Assembly (NCBI RefSeq): GCF_032911445.1 | Contig: NZ_JAWJEJ010000002.1 | Coordinates: 868,001 to 932,000 of the forward strand | Source of the DNA: Sphingomonas sp. HF-S4 | GTDB lineage: Bacteria > Pseudomonadota > Alphaproteobacteria > Sphingomonadales > Sphingomonadaceae | Direction of reading: 5' to 3' | DNA length: 64,000 nucleotides | Shown here: positions 1 through 9,094 of the stretch, piece by piece | Position numbering within the stretch: position 1 is the stretch's first letter | Layout: every line of letters starts with the position of its first letter | Position numbers and translations under genes: made by a program | The notes under the pieces: model-generated | Seen by the model: the letters and a program-made list of their open reading frames with translations, nothing else | What the model was told of the DNA's origin: nothing | The model's database searches: none

Positions 1-806
1 GGCGCAACGGCAACGGAAAGACCACGCTGGCCCGCCTGCTTGCCGCGCAGCTGACGCCGATGGAAGGCGAGATGAACGCCAGCGGCAAGATGCGGGTGGG
101 CTATTTCACCCAGTATCAGGTCGAGGAACTTGACCGCGACGAGACTCCGCTCCAGCACATGACGGGGCTGATGAAGGGCGCCAGCCAGGGCGCGGTGCGT
201 GGCCAGCTCGGACGGTTCGGGTTCGAGGGGCAGAAGGCGACGACGCAGGTGGGTAAGCTTTCGGGCGGCGAGCGCGCGCGGCTGGCGTTGGCGCTGATCA
301 CCCGCGATGCGCCGCACATGCTGATCCTCGACGAGCCGACCAACCACTTGGACGTCGACGCGCGCGAGGCGCTGATCCAGGCGCTCAATGCCTATTCGGG
401 CGCAGTGGTGATCGTCAGCCACGACCGCCACATGCTCGAGATGACCGCCGACCGGCTGGTGCTGGTCGACAGCGGCACGGCGAAGGACTTCGACGGCTCG
501 ATCGAGGACTATATCGCCTTCGTGCTGAGCAAGGACGACAAGGGCGGCAAGGGCGAGAAGAAGGGCCGCAAGGCGCTGAACCGCGACAAGGAGAAAGAGC
601 TAAAGAAGGTCGCGCGCGACGCCGAGGCGGCGCTGGCGCGGCTGATCGGCAAGCGCGAGGAGATCGACGCGGCGCTGGCCGGGCCCACGCCTGCCGGCCA
701 GTCGATGGGCGAGCTGATGAAGCAGCGCGCGGAGCTGGATGCGCAGGTCGAGGCGGCGGAACTGGCGTGGATGGAGGCGAGCGAGGCGCTGGAGGCGGCG
801 GGCTGA
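1..806 (+). CDS. ABC-F family ATPase, C-terminal part (cut by window start)
   Basis: This is the second nucleotide-binding domain and C-terminal tail of an ABC-F (Uup/EttA-like) protein. These are soluble ATPases that act on the ribosome rather than in transport. The reading frame is open from the first full codon at position 3, so the start lies upstream of the window. Visible are Walker A (RNGNGKTT) at the very edge, the ABC signature LSGGERARL, Walker B with MLILDEPTNHLD, and the H-loop VSHDRH. A lysine/glutamate-rich tail of about 90 residues follows, predicted to form the C-terminal coiled coil seen in Uup-type members. No membrane segment is present. The exact subfamily cannot be told without the missing first half. 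Confidence 0.93.
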   Translation, partial: RNGNGKTTLARLLAAQLTPMEGEMNASGKMRVGYFTQYQVEELDRDETPLQHMTGLMKGASQGAVRGQLGRFGFEGQKATTQVGKLSGGERARLALALITRDAPHMLILDEPTNHLDVDAREALIQALNAYSGAVVIVSHDRHMLEMTADRLVLVDSGTAKDFDGSIEDYIAFVLSKDDKGGKGEKKGRKALNRDKEKELKKVARDAEAALARLIGKREEIDAALAGPTPAGQSMGELMKQRAELDAQVEAAELAWMEASEALEAAG

Positions 807-814
807 ACCAACAA

Positions 815-837
815 GCCCTCCCTTTCAGGGAGAGGGA
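815..837. repeat. REP-like palindrome between convergent genes
   Basis: CCCTCCCT, then TTC, then AGGGAG-AGGG form a hairpin between the stop of the ABC-F gene and the stop of the convergent DksA/TraR gene. It belongs to the CCCTCCCC/GGGGAGGG family found elsewhere in the window. It may act as a bidirectional terminator; no T-run follows on the plus strand. Confidence 0.6.
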
Positions 838-844
838 GCCTCGC

Positions 845-1108
845 CTACCGCAGCTGGCTGTCCTTGCTGCCACGGCGGTTGATGCCGGCGCTGCGGATCA
901 TCGCGTCGCGGCCGGACTGGCAGAGGACGCAGGTGCGGGTTCCGGGCACCGCGCGGCGGCGGGCTTCGGGAATGTCGTCACCGCAGACGCCGCAATACTG
1001 CGCGCTTTCGCCGCTCGGCATGCGTGCGCGGGCGGCCAGTACGGCATCGGCCACGGTGTCGTCGATCTGATCCTGCACGGCGCCATCCTGCGCCCATCCG
1101 TTGGCCAT
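845..1108 (-). CDS. DksA/TraR-type zinc finger protein, 87 aa
   Basis: Small C4 zinc-finger protein of the DksA/TraR family, whose members bind in the RNA polymerase secondary channel. The four cysteines C39, C42, C60 and C63 form CxxC-x17-CxxC, followed by the typical RxxAxPGTxxCxxCQ context. The protein is 87 residues, so it resembles the short TraR/YbiI type without the long coiled coil of true DksA. The ATG at 1108 is chosen because the zinc-finger fold begins soon after it. A much longer open frame on this strand runs back through the neighbouring transporter and is only a shadow. The gene converges with the ABC-F gene. Which promoters it affects cannot be inferred. Confidence 0.85.
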   Translation of the reverse strand: MANGWAQDGAVQDQIDDTVADAVLAARARMPSGESAQYCGVCGDDIPEARRRAVPGTRTCVLCQSGRDAMIRSAGINRRGSKDSQLR

Positions 1109-1231
1109 TGCCCGAGTCCAGCTATCCAGTTGAAGTGATTGTAGAATGGGTGACGGCAGCACCAGTTCCACGCCCGGCCTTGCCGCAGCGTGCGCGTGCG
1201 CTACACCTTGGGCAAACAGGGAGGGACACGC

Positions 1232-2821
1232 ATGGCCACAGCAGCAGCGGAACCGGGCGGCAAGGACATGCGGCTGGTGATCAGCGCGTCGTCGCTTGGC
1301 ACCGTGTTCGAATGGTACGACTTCTTCATCTACGGGACGCTCGCCGCCTCGGGGATCATCGGGCGCACCTTCTTTCCTGCGGGCAACGAAGTGCTGCAGG
1401 CGCTGCTTGCCTGGGCGGGGTTCGCGGTCGGGTTCGGCTTCCGGCCGCTCGGCGCGGTGCTGTTCGGCTATCTCGGTGACAAGCTGGGGCGCAAATACAC
1501 CTTCCTGGTGACGATCACGCTGATGGGCGTGGCGACCGCGGGCGTCGGGCTGGTGCCGAGCTATGCCGCGATCGGGATGGCGGCGCCGGTGCTGATCATC
1601 GCGCTCCGAATCGCCCAGGGGCTGGCGCTGGGCGGTGAATATGGCGGCGCGGCGATCTATGTCGCCGAGCATTCGCCGGCCGGGCGCGCGGGCTTCCACA
1701 CCAGCTTCATCCAGGCGAGCGTGATCGGCGGGTTCATCCTGAGCATCGCCGTGGTGCTGCTTTCCAAGATCGCGCTCGCCGGCGTGTGGGACAGCTGGGG
1801 CTGGCGGGTGCCGTTCCTGTTCTCGATCGTGCTGCTCGCAGTGTCGCTGTGGATGCGATTGAAGCTCTCCGAGAGCCCGGTGTTCAAGGCGATGAAGGAA
1901 GCCGGGGAGACCGCAGCGAACCCGTTCGTCGAGAGCTTCACCTATCCCGGTAACGGCAAGCGGCTGTTCGTCGCGCTGTTCGGGATCGCGGCGGGGCTGA
2001 CGGTGATCTGGTACACCGCGACCTTCTCGGTGCTGTCGTTCCTGTCGGGGCCGATGCGGCTCGATCCGACCGCGGCGCAGCTGATCACTGGCGGCGCGGC
2101 GATCCTGGGGGTCGGCTTCTTCCTGTTCTTCGGGCACCTTTCCGATCGGATCGGGCGGAAGGTGCCGATCGTCGCGGGCTATGCGCTGACGCTGGTGATG
2201 CTCTTCCCCTTGTTCTGGGTGATCGGCAGCGCCGCCAATCCGGGGCTGGCCGAGGCGGCGCGGCGCGCGCCGGTGATCGTCTCCGGCCCGCACTGCGGCT
2301 ATGATCCGTTCGCCGCGAAACAGGCCGACGAATGCGGCGCGCTGCTCGACCATTTCTCGAAAAAGGGCGTGGCGTACAAGACCACCAAGGCCCCGGCAGT
2401 GACGGTGTCGATCGGCGGGCTGCCGGTCGCCGATACCAGCCCGGCCGGGCTCGACACCGCACTGGCGGCGGCGGGCTATGATCTCGCGCCGTCGGTGCCG
2501 CCCGCGGGCAACATCGCGGTGATCGTGCTCGCGATCGTCGGGCTGACCGCGCTGTCGGGGGCGACCTACGGCCCGGTGGCGGCATTGCTTTCGGAGATGT
2601 TCCCCTCGAAGATCCGCTACAGCTCGATGTCGATCCCCTATCATATCGGCACGGGCTATTTCGGCGGATTCCTGCCGCTGATCAGCCAGTATATCGTCGC
2701 GCGGACCGGCGACCCCTATGCCGGGCTGTGGTATACCTTCGCGGTGGTGGCGCTGGCACTTGCCGTCACGGCATGGGGCCTGAAGGAGACGGTGGTGGCG
2801 CGGGCGTCCGCCGCGCGCTAA
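1232..2821 (+). CDS. MFS transporter, metabolite:H+ symporter (MHS) type
   Basis: A 529-residue major facilitator protein of the MHS branch (ProP/ShiA/KgtP-like), which imports organic acids or betaine-like solutes with protons. Support comes from the N-terminal GTVFEWYDFFIYG motif, the loop 2-3 motif GDKLGRKYTF, the second copy GHLSDRIGRK, and about 12 hydrophobic segments. The ATG at 1232 follows a GGGAGGGA ribosome site. Unusual for the family is a hydrophilic insert of about 90 residues in the C-terminal half, before LAIVGLTALSGATYGP. It holds two cysteines (HCGYDP and DECGALL) and probably faces the periplasm. The substrate is not identifiable. Only 10 bp separate it from alr, so the two may be cotranscribed. 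Confidence 0.85.
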   Translation: MATAAAEPGGKDMRLVISASSLGTVFEWYDFFIYGTLAASGIIGRTFFPAGNEVLQALLAWAGFAVGFGFRPLGAVLFGYLGDKLGRKYTFLVTITLMGVATAGVGLVPSYAAIGMAAPVLIIALRIAQGLALGGEYGGAAIYVAEHSPAGRAGFHTSFIQASVIGGFILSIAVVLLSKIALAGVWDSWGWRVPFLFSIVLLAVSLWMRLKLSESPVFKAMKEAGETAANPFVESFTYPGNGKRLFVALFGIAAGLTVIWYTATFSVLSFLSGPMRLDPTAAQLITGGAAILGVGFFLFFGHLSDRIGRKVPIVAGYALTLVMLFPLFWVIGSAANPGLAEAARRAPVIVSGPHCGYDPFAAKQADECGALLDHFSKKGVAYKTTKAPAVTVSIGGLPVADTSPAGLDTALAAAGYDLAPSVPPAGNIAVIVLAIVGLTALSGATYGPVAALLSEMFPSKIRYSSMSIPYHIGTGYFGGFLPLISQYIVARTGDPYAGLWYTFAVVALALAVTAWGLKETVVARASAAR

Positions 2822-2831
2822 CCGCGGGCGG

Positions 2832-3863
2832 ATGATGCATTCCCCCCTGAGGTTGAGGCTCGATGGCGACGCATTGGTCGCCAACTGGCGGTTGCTCCAG
2901 CGGTTGAGCGGCGCTGCCGCGTGCGGCGCGGCGGTCAAGGCCGACGGCTATGGGCTCGGCGCGCGTGAGGTGGTGCGGCGGCTGGCCGAGGCGGGGTGCC
3001 GCGACTTCTTCGTCGCGATGTGGAGCGAGGCGCGCGCGCTCGCGGATCTGGGCGTGTCGGTGTCGGTGCTCCACGGCGTGCGCGACGAAGACATGGCCGA
3101 TCGGCCCGGCACTGCGCGGCCGGTGCTCAATACGGTGGCGCAGGTACGGCGCTGGCACGCGGCCGGCGGCGGGGCGTGCGACGTGATGGTCGATACCGGC
3201 ATGAACCGGCTCGGCATCGCAGCGCAGGACGTGGCCGACGGGCTGCTCGACGGGCTCGCGATCGAGGTGCTGATGAGCCACCTCGCCTGCGCGGACGAGG
3301 AGTCGCCGCGCAACGAGTCGCAACGTGCCGGGTTCGCGGCGCTCGCCGGGCGCACCTCGGCGAAGCGGATGAGCCTCGCCAATTCGGCGGGGATCGCGCT
3401 GGGCGAGGGCTATCACTTCGACCTGACCCGACCGGGGATCGCGCTGTATGGCGGGCAGCAATGCGCCGCGCATGCCGGCATCCGCCAGGTGGTGACGCCG
3501 CAGGCGCAGGTGATCCAGCGGCGGCGCGTGCGCGCGGGAGAAGTCGTCGGATACAACGCCACTTTCACGGCGACGGCGGACACCGAGGTGGCGGTGCTCA
3601 ACCTGGGCTATGCCGATGGCTATCTGCGCTGCTTCTCGGGCAAGGGCGGCGCGCGGTTCGGAGGCGTGGCGCTGCCGGTGATCGGGCGCGTTTCGATGGA
3701 CATGACCGCGATCCGCGCCGATGCCGCGCCCGGCCTTGCCGAGGGCGACTGGGTGGCGATCGACTATGGCCTGCCGGAGACCGCGGCGCTGAGTGGGCTC
3801 TCGCAGTACGAACTGATCACCGGGCTGGGGTCGCGGTTCGACCGTATCTGGGATCAGGCATGA
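2832..3863 (+). CDS. alr: Alanine racemase
   Basis: PLP-dependent interconversion of L- and D-alanine in the cytoplasm, supplying D-Ala for peptidoglycan. K36 in AVKADGYGLG is the PLP-binding lysine; Y241 in VGYNATF is the likely catalytic tyrosine. The C-terminal beta domain shows NLGYADGYLR and VSMDMTAI. The length of 343 residues is slightly short for the family (about 360-380). Two adjacent ATG codons (2832 and 2835) are possible starts. It lies 10 bp after the MHS transporter. The orientation, and a perfect hairpin directly after the stop, suggest it ends that transcription unit. Confidence 0.95.
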   Translation: MMHSPLRLRLDGDALVANWRLLQRLSGAAACGAAVKADGYGLGAREVVRRLAEAGCRDFFVAMWSEARALADLGVSVSVLHGVRDEDMADRPGTARPVLNTVAQVRRWHAAGGGACDVMVDTGMNRLGIAAQDVADGLLDGLAIEVLMSHLACADEESPRNESQRAGFAALAGRTSAKRMSLANSAGIALGEGYHFDLTRPGIALYGGQQCAAHAGIRQVVTPQAQVIQRRRVRAGEVVGYNATFTATADTEVAVLNLGYADGYLRCFSGKGGARFGGVALPVIGRVSMDMTAIRADAAPGLAEGDWVAIDYGLPETAALSGLSQYELITGLGSRFDRIWDQA

Positions 3864-3864
3864 C

Positions 3865-3890
3865 GGGAACCGCCCGGATGGGCGGTTCCC
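3865..3890. terminator. Perfect 11-bp hairpin between alr and thiolase stops
   Basis: GGGAACCGCCC, a GGAT loop and GGGCGGTTCCC form an uninterrupted stem between two convergent genes. There is no clear T-run on either side, so it is either a bidirectional terminator of the stem-only type or an mRNA 3' end stabiliser. Confidence 0.7.
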
Positions 3891-3902
3891 GATAGGCTCA
3901 GA

Positions 3903-5078
<1,176 letters not shown>

Positions 5079-5115
5079 GCAAGGCTCCTGCGCAGATATC
5101 TTCGTGGTTCGGCGG

Positions 5116-6180
5116 CTATCTAGGGTGGCGGAGCGCGGTTAGCCAGTCCGCAAGCGGCTGCCACAGCGCGGCGCGCGCGCGGCCGCCGACGATCATCCCG
5201 ACATGTCCCATCGCCAGCTCGCGAACGTCGCCCAGCCGCGCGGCGCTGGCGGCGGGGACGATGCGGTCGGTGGTCGAGACGAAGGAGAGCGCAGGGGCGC
5301 CGAACGACTCGGGATCGACCGGCTTGCCCGCAATCTGCCAGCGGCCGCCACCGGGCAGGTCGGCGACGAAGAAATCCTCGAACAACTGGCGGCCCGCGGC
5401 GAAGGGTAGCGGGGCGCCGCCATTGGCCCAATCCTCGAGCGTGACGAAGGCGCGCGCCGCTTCGCTTTTCGGGTCGAGCCTGGCGAAGCGTTCGAACTTG
5501 GCGACGGTGCGCCTGGGATCGAGTTGCCAGAAGCCAGCCTGGAGGACTTCCATCGGGACAAGGCCCAGGCGCTCGCAGGTTTCGTGCGCTTCGTCCCACA
5601 GCGCGGATATGGGCTCAAGCGCGTCGCCATAGCCGGCGAAGCGCCAGGGTGCGGCGATGGTGACGAGCCCCGCAGTCTCGATTGCGGATGCCGCGGCGAT
5701 CGCCATCGTGCCGCCCAGGCAATAGCCGGCGAGCACCGGCGCGCGATCGAGCGCGGCGAGCAGCGGCAGCAGCAATTGCTCGACATGCGCGGTGACGTCT
5801 TGGGCGCGGTCGTCGGGCGTCGGCGAGCCCCAGTCGACGAGCAGCGGGCGGAAGCCCTGCGTCGCCAGCCAGCGCAGCAGCGAATTGTCCTCGGCGAGAT
5901 CGAGCACCAGCGGCGGATTGATCAGCGACGGCACGAACACGACGGGGATGCCTTCGCCGCCATAGTCGCGCAGCGTCGCGCGGCCGGCCTGGGCGATGGC
6001 GGGCATCGCCGGGCGCGGCGCCGGACGGGGCGTTTCCTGATAGATACGCAGCCCGGATAGTGCTGCGGCGCGACTTTCGGGCGATGCTGCAGTTTCGCTG
6101 CGCAAAAGCGCCAGAAACAGCGGCAAAGGGCGAGGCCCTTGTTGCGATGCGGAAAAGGGTGATAGATGTGCGTCAATCAC
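5116..6180 (-). CDS. PhaC-like alpha/beta hydrolase (PHA synthase family)
   Basis: A 354-residue alpha/beta-hydrolase of the poly(3-hydroxyalkanoate) synthase family. The nucleophile elbow reads GYCLGG, with cysteine C154 in place of the usual serine, as in PHA synthases. It is followed by an aspartate in TTDRIVP and a histidine in GHVGMIVG, so the Cys-Asp-His triad is complete. The size and the short N-terminus resemble class III PhaC rather than the roughly 570-residue class I enzymes. Translation would start at GTG 6180, which fits the conserved [14 protein letters not shown] start of the fold. That leaves only 14 bp to the divergent phaR start. It could be the synthase itself or a related acyltransferase. 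The thiolase gene follows. Confidence 0.78.
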   Translation of the reverse strand: MIDAHLSPFSASQQGPRPLPLFLALLRSETAASPESRAAALSGLRIYQETPRPAPRPAMPAIAQAGRATLRDYGGEGIPVVFVPSLINPPLVLDLAEDNSLLRWLATQGFRPLLVDWGSPTPDDRAQDVTAHVEQLLLPLLAALDRAPVLAGYCLGGTMAIAAASAIETAGLVTIAAPWRFAGYGDALEPISALWDEAHETCERLGLVPMEVLQAGFWQLDPRRTVAKFERFARLDPKSEAARAFVTLEDWANGGAPLPFAAGRQLFEDFFVADLPGGGRWQIAGKPVDPESFGAPALSFVSTTDRIVPAASAARLGDVRELAMGHVGMIVGGRARAALWQPLADWLTALRHPR

Positions 6181-6194
6181 GCGCGGGGGTGTCC

Positions 6195-6767
6195 ATGAAG
6201 AAGGCTGCTACGGGTTCGGGTCCGGTCATCATCAAGAAATACGCGAACCGCCGGCTCTACAACACCGAAACCTCGTCCTACATCACGCTCGATCATCTCG
6301 CCGCGATGACGCGCGAGGGGCGCGACTTCAAGGTCGTGGACGCCAAGACTGACGAGGACATCACCCACAACGTCCTCACCCAGATCATCATGGAAGAGGA
6401 AGCGCGCGGTACGTCGATGCTGCCGGTCAATTTCCTGCGCCAGCTGATCTCGCTCTATGGCGATTCGATGCAGGCGATGGTGCCGGGCTATCTCGAGGCG
6501 TCGATGGACAGCTTCCGCCGCAACCAGGAACAGTTCAAGTCGGCGGTCGAGGGGGCGTTCGCCAACTCGCCCTTCGCCGAGATCGCCAAGCGCAACATGG
6601 CGATGTTCGAAGCCGCGGCCGAGGCGTTCAAGCCGGGTGCCGCCGGGGTGGGCGGCGGCGCGGCTGCTGCCCCCGCGGCGAAGCCGGCGGAAGGCGGCGA
6701 CGATGTCTCCGCGCTCAAGGCCGAGCTGGCGCGCCTGCAGGACAAGATCGAGAAGCTGGCAAAGTAA
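6195..6767 (+). CDS. phaR: Polyhydroxyalkanoate synthesis repressor PhaR
   Basis: A 190-residue PhaR, a DNA- and PHA-granule-binding repressor of PHA genes. The N-terminal PHB accumulation DNA-binding domain (about residues 8-70) shows the invariant IIKKYANRRLYNTETSSYI, then the PHB_acc segment (LTQIIMEEE through YLEASMDSF). An alanine/glycine-rich linker and a short C-terminal coiled coil (LKAELARLQDKIEKL) follow. The ATG at 6195 is preferred over upstream in-frame starts because the conserved domain begins 10 residues later and the upstream frame overlaps the divergent phaC-like gene. A strong terminator follows the stop. The shared 14-bp start-to-start spacing suggests PhaR controls its neighbour. 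Confidence 0.94.
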   Translation: MKKAATGSGPVIIKKYANRRLYNTETSSYITLDHLAAMTREGRDFKVVDAKTDEDITHNVLTQIIMEEEARGTSMLPVNFLRQLISLYGDSMQAMVPGYLEASMDSFRRNQEQFKSAVEGAFANSPFAEIAKRNMAMFEAAAEAFKPGAAGVGGGAAAAPAAKPAEGGDDVSALKAELARLQDKIEKLAK

Positions 6768-6778
6768 GCGCCTCCGAT

Positions 6779-6912
6779 TCCCCTCCCTGCAAGGGAGGGG
6801 CTAGGGGTGGGTTAGAAAAGGTCGGGCTCGATGCCCGGCCTTTTCTTTTTTCGCCGATAGTTTGGAGGCTCGCTGCGCTCGCCACCCACCCGCCCCCTTG
6901 CAGGGAGGGAGC
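6779..6912. repeat. Paired inverted REP-like elements flanking a terminator
   Basis: A left copy (about 6779-6812, CCCTCCCTGCAAGGGAGGGG then CTAGGGGTGGG) and an inverted right copy (about 6881-6911, CCACCCACC then CCCTTGCAGGGAGGG) sit on either side of the phaR terminator. The right copy abuts the stop of the chemoreceptor-like gene. Each arm is itself palindromic. This is the same family as the copies inside the atp operon. Confidence 0.7.
6816..6850 (+). terminator. Rho-independent terminator of phaR
   Basis: The stem AAAAGGTCGGGC / GCCCGGCCTTTT (one T-G wobble) with loop TCGAT is followed by TTTTCTTTTTT on the plus strand. This is the clearest intrinsic terminator in the window. Confidence 0.9.
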
Positions 6913-7982
6913 TAAGAGGCCTTGCGCTTGCCCAACCCGCCCAAAGCCGCCTGGATCTCGTCCAGGCTGATCATCTTCTGCTCGATCACGCAGCGCAGCC
7001 CGAGCCCGTCGAAGCCGTGATAGCTGGCGGCCGTGGCGAAGGCGATCGTCGTGTCGGCGCGTGCCTCGGCGCCGCGGACGGCATTGCGTGGCAGGGGAAC
7101 CGTCTCGCCGAAGCGCATGCCCGACGAGTCGGCGACGATCCGCGCCGATTCGTCGACGATCGAGATGCGCGTACGCGCCCATTCGCGCTCGGCGAACAGC
7201 GAGCGATCGGAGATGATCGCCGGGATGCGGCTTTCCCAGTCGAATTCGACATAGAATACCCCGGCGGGCCGGCCGCCGGCGCCGCGCTCGCGGATGCCGG
7301 TGACGAAGACGAGCACCGCGCGGTGCTCGGACCAGGGGTTCTGCCAGACCTCGTCGGTGAACCACTGGTCGTGGTGCGTGCTGCCCATCGCCTTGAGGAA
7401 TTGCGAGGCGTTGGCGACATTGGTCTGGCGGACGCGCGCATTGGGGTCCGACGAGATCACGATCCGCCCGTCGCGATCGGCGACGAAGGCGTTGAGATAA
7501 TAAGGCGATGTCCGCGCGAACACCGCGAGGCGTTCCTGCGCGGCGGCGATCTTCTCGGGCGTCGGATCCAGCGTCGCCGCGATGACTTCCGCGTCCGAGG
7601 CCATCAGGCGCAGATCGACGCTGCGATCGTAGAGGTGGCGCGTGACGTTCTGGATCAGCGCCTGGGCGAGCTCGACGAGGCGGGTGCCTTCGATCTCCCC
7701 GACCATCTCGTCGGCGATGCCCGCGCCGAGCGCGAGTCGCTCGCGGACTTCGGAGCGGAACTCGAGGCTGGCGTGGCGCGCCTGCTGGGCGAGCGCCTTG
7801 ACTTCCTGCGCGACCACCGAAAAGCCGCGCCCGGCCTCGCCTGAGCGGGCGGCCTCGATCGCGGCGTTGAGCGCGAGCAGGTTGGTGCGCGCGGCGATTT
7901 CCTCGCTCGTGCTGGCGAAAGTGTCGACCTCGTCGCGAAGGACGGACAACAAGGAGCGGATCCGGCGTGGCACGGACCCCAT
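6912..7982 (-). CDS. Soluble methyl-accepting chemotaxis-like protein with C-terminal sensor domain
   Basis: A 356-residue protein with no membrane segment. Residues about 20-75 carry the chemoreceptor signalling hairpin tip ([20 protein letters not shown], then [16 protein letters not shown]), the region that contacts CheA and CheW. After a helical linker, residues about 130-340 resemble an extracellular-type Cache/PAS sensor fold ([38 protein letters not shown]). The order is the reverse of a normal receptor, where the sensor precedes the signalling hairpin and is periplasmic. The hairpin is short, about 60-90 residues. No che genes are nearby. It may be a cytoplasmic sensor feeding a kinase, or not a chemotaxis protein at all. 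The start at 7982 is the first ATG; the protein could be trimmed at the N-terminus. Confidence 0.72.
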   Translation of the reverse strand: MGSVPRRIRSLLSVLRDEVDTFASTSEEIAARTNLLALNAAIEAARSGEAGRGFSVVAQEVKALAQQARHASLEFRSEVRERLALGAGIADEMVGEIEGTRLVELAQALIQNVTRHLYDRSVDLRLMASDAEVIAATLDPTPEKIAAAQERLAVFARTSPYYLNAFVADRDGRIVISSDPNARVRQTNVANASQFLKAMGSTHHDQWFTDEVWQNPWSEHRAVLVFVTGIRERGAGGRPAGVFYVEFDWESRIPAIISDRSLFAEREWARTRISIVDESARIVADSSGMRFGETVPLPRNAVRGAEARADTTIAFATAASYHGFDGLGLRCVIEQKMISLDEIQAALGGLGKRKAS

Positions 7983-8025
7983 TGCTACCCAGCAGTGGTT
8001 AACGGAGCATGGAGTATTTCGCTAC

Positions 8026-8060
8026 CGCAACAAAATAAAGTTCAGGGCTTCCTGAACTTT
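8026..8060 (-). terminator. Intrinsic terminator overlapping the methyltransferase stop codon
   Basis: On the minus strand AAAGTTCAGG, loop AAGC, CCTGAACTTT forms a perfect 10-bp stem followed by ATTTTGTTG. The 5' arm encodes the last codons of the methyltransferase gene and its TGA stop lies in the 3' arm, so the terminator is built into the coding end. Confidence 0.8.
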
Positions 8061-8854
8061 AACGTCATCCGGTCGCTCTCACCGATCGCTTCGTACTTGG
8101 CGCGATCGACGTCCTTGAGGCGATAGGTTGGCGGCAGCGTCCAGACGCCGTCCTTCCAGTCGGTGGTGTCCTTGGGGTTGGCATTGACTTCGGACGCGGC
8201 GACGAACTTGAACCCGGCCTGTTCGGCGAGTCGGCGCACCGTCGAGACCTTGATATAGCCGCTGTTCTTCTCGCGCTCGGCGCTGGCGCTCTCGGGCAGG
8301 CGATGATCCTCGATGCCCAGCACGCCGCCGGGCTTGAGCATCGCGAACATCTGCGCGAACGCCTTGGCGGAGTAATCGCCTTCCTGCGCGTTCCCCATTC
8401 GCCAGTTGTGGACGTTGCGGAACGTGAGGACCACGTCGGCGCTGCCGTCGGGAACCTTGGGCTGGCCCTCGGCCCAGGGGAAGGCGGCGAGCTTGATCGG
8501 TCCGTAGAGCGCCGCGTCCTTGGCCTGGAGGCCTTGCACGCCCTTTGTGCCGTTGGGCCATGGGGCCGCGGCATAGAGCGTGCCCTTGCCGGCAGTGAGC
8601 GGGGCTAGGATCTCGGTGTACCAGCCGCCGCCCGGCCAGATCTCTACCACCGTATTGCCCGGCTTGACCCCGAAGAAGGTCAGCGTCTCGACCGGGTGGC
8701 GATATTTGTCGCGGGCGATATTCGCCGGCGTACGCGTGGTCGCGGCGACTGCGGCCTGAACCGTACTGCGCTGGGTCTTGGGCTCCCCCGCTGCGACGCT
8801 GGCGACGGCAATCGCCGTCGTGAGGAGAGCGAAAACGGTCAGGGTCTGGCGCAT
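8042..8854 (-). CDS. Exported class I SAM-dependent methyltransferase-like protein
   Basis: A 270-residue predicted methyltransferase of the COG4798 type. It has a signal peptide (MRQTLTVFALLTTAIAVASVAAG) and then a Rossmann methyltransferase fold. Motif I is VVEIWPGGGWYTEIL, the post-I region is GTLYAAAPW, motif IV lies near DVVLTFRNVHNW, and LKPGGVLGIEDHR is the motif VI-like strand. Export of a SAM-dependent fold is odd because SAM is cytoplasmic, yet the family typically carries a signal peptide; its substrate is unknown. The ATG at 8854 is chosen over the upstream one because the signal peptide begins there. It faces a small membrane protein gene whose start is 31 bp away. Confidence 0.8.
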   Translation of the reverse strand: MRQTLTVFALLTTAIAVASVAAGEPKTQRSTVQAAVAATTRTPANIARDKYRHPVETLTFFGVKPGNTVVEIWPGGGWYTEILAPLTAGKGTLYAAAPWPNGTKGVQGLQAKDAALYGPIKLAAFPWAEGQPKVPDGSADVVLTFRNVHNWRMGNAQEGDYSAKAFAQMFAMLKPGGVLGIEDHRLPESASAEREKNSGYIKVSTVRRLAEQAGFKFVAASEVNANPKDTTDWKDGVWTLPPTYRLKDVDRAKYEAIGESDRMTLKFRKP

Positions 8855-8884
8855 GGCGATTCCTTGCCTAGATGGGCACGGGCC

Positions 8885-9094
8885 ATGTGGGACTTTTTCG
8901 AGACGATGCAACAGCAATTATGGGGCGGCGCGGTGGCTGCCGTCTTCGTCGCGCTGGTCAGCGGCTTCGGCGAGTACCGCCGCAAGCGGCGGCGGCATCT
9001 CGACCGGGTGGGGTTCATGCCGTGGATGCTGCTCCAGGTGCTGGCGATGCTGCTCGCGCTGGCCCTGGCAAGCATCGCGCTCAACCAGCGCTAG
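8885..9094 (+). CDS. Small two-helix membrane protein, 69 aa
   Basis: Function not recognised. MWDFFETMQQQLWGGAVAAV begins an amphipathic N-terminus leading into a first hydrophobic helix. A very basic turn (YRRKRRRHLDR) and a second helix (WMLLQVLAMLLALALASIAL) follow. The positive loop predicts both ends periplasmic and the hairpin turn cytoplasmic. The ATG at 8885 lies 31 bp from the divergent methyltransferase start, so the promoters must overlap. Its stop codon overlaps that of the convergent aspartyl protease gene by 4 bp. The hydrophobicity pattern and the tight fit between neighbours support it as a real gene, but no family match is claimed. Confidence 0.65.
   Translation: MWDFFETMQQQLWGGAVAAVFVALVSGFGEYRRKRRRHLDRVGFMPWMLLQVLAMLLALALASIALNQR

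Noticed and set aside
845..2938. 697-aa open frame on the minus strand
   Set aside because: Only its last 87 residues make a recognisable protein (DksA/TraR zinc finger). The rest is antisense to the transporter gene and has arginine/histidine-rich GC-driven composition.
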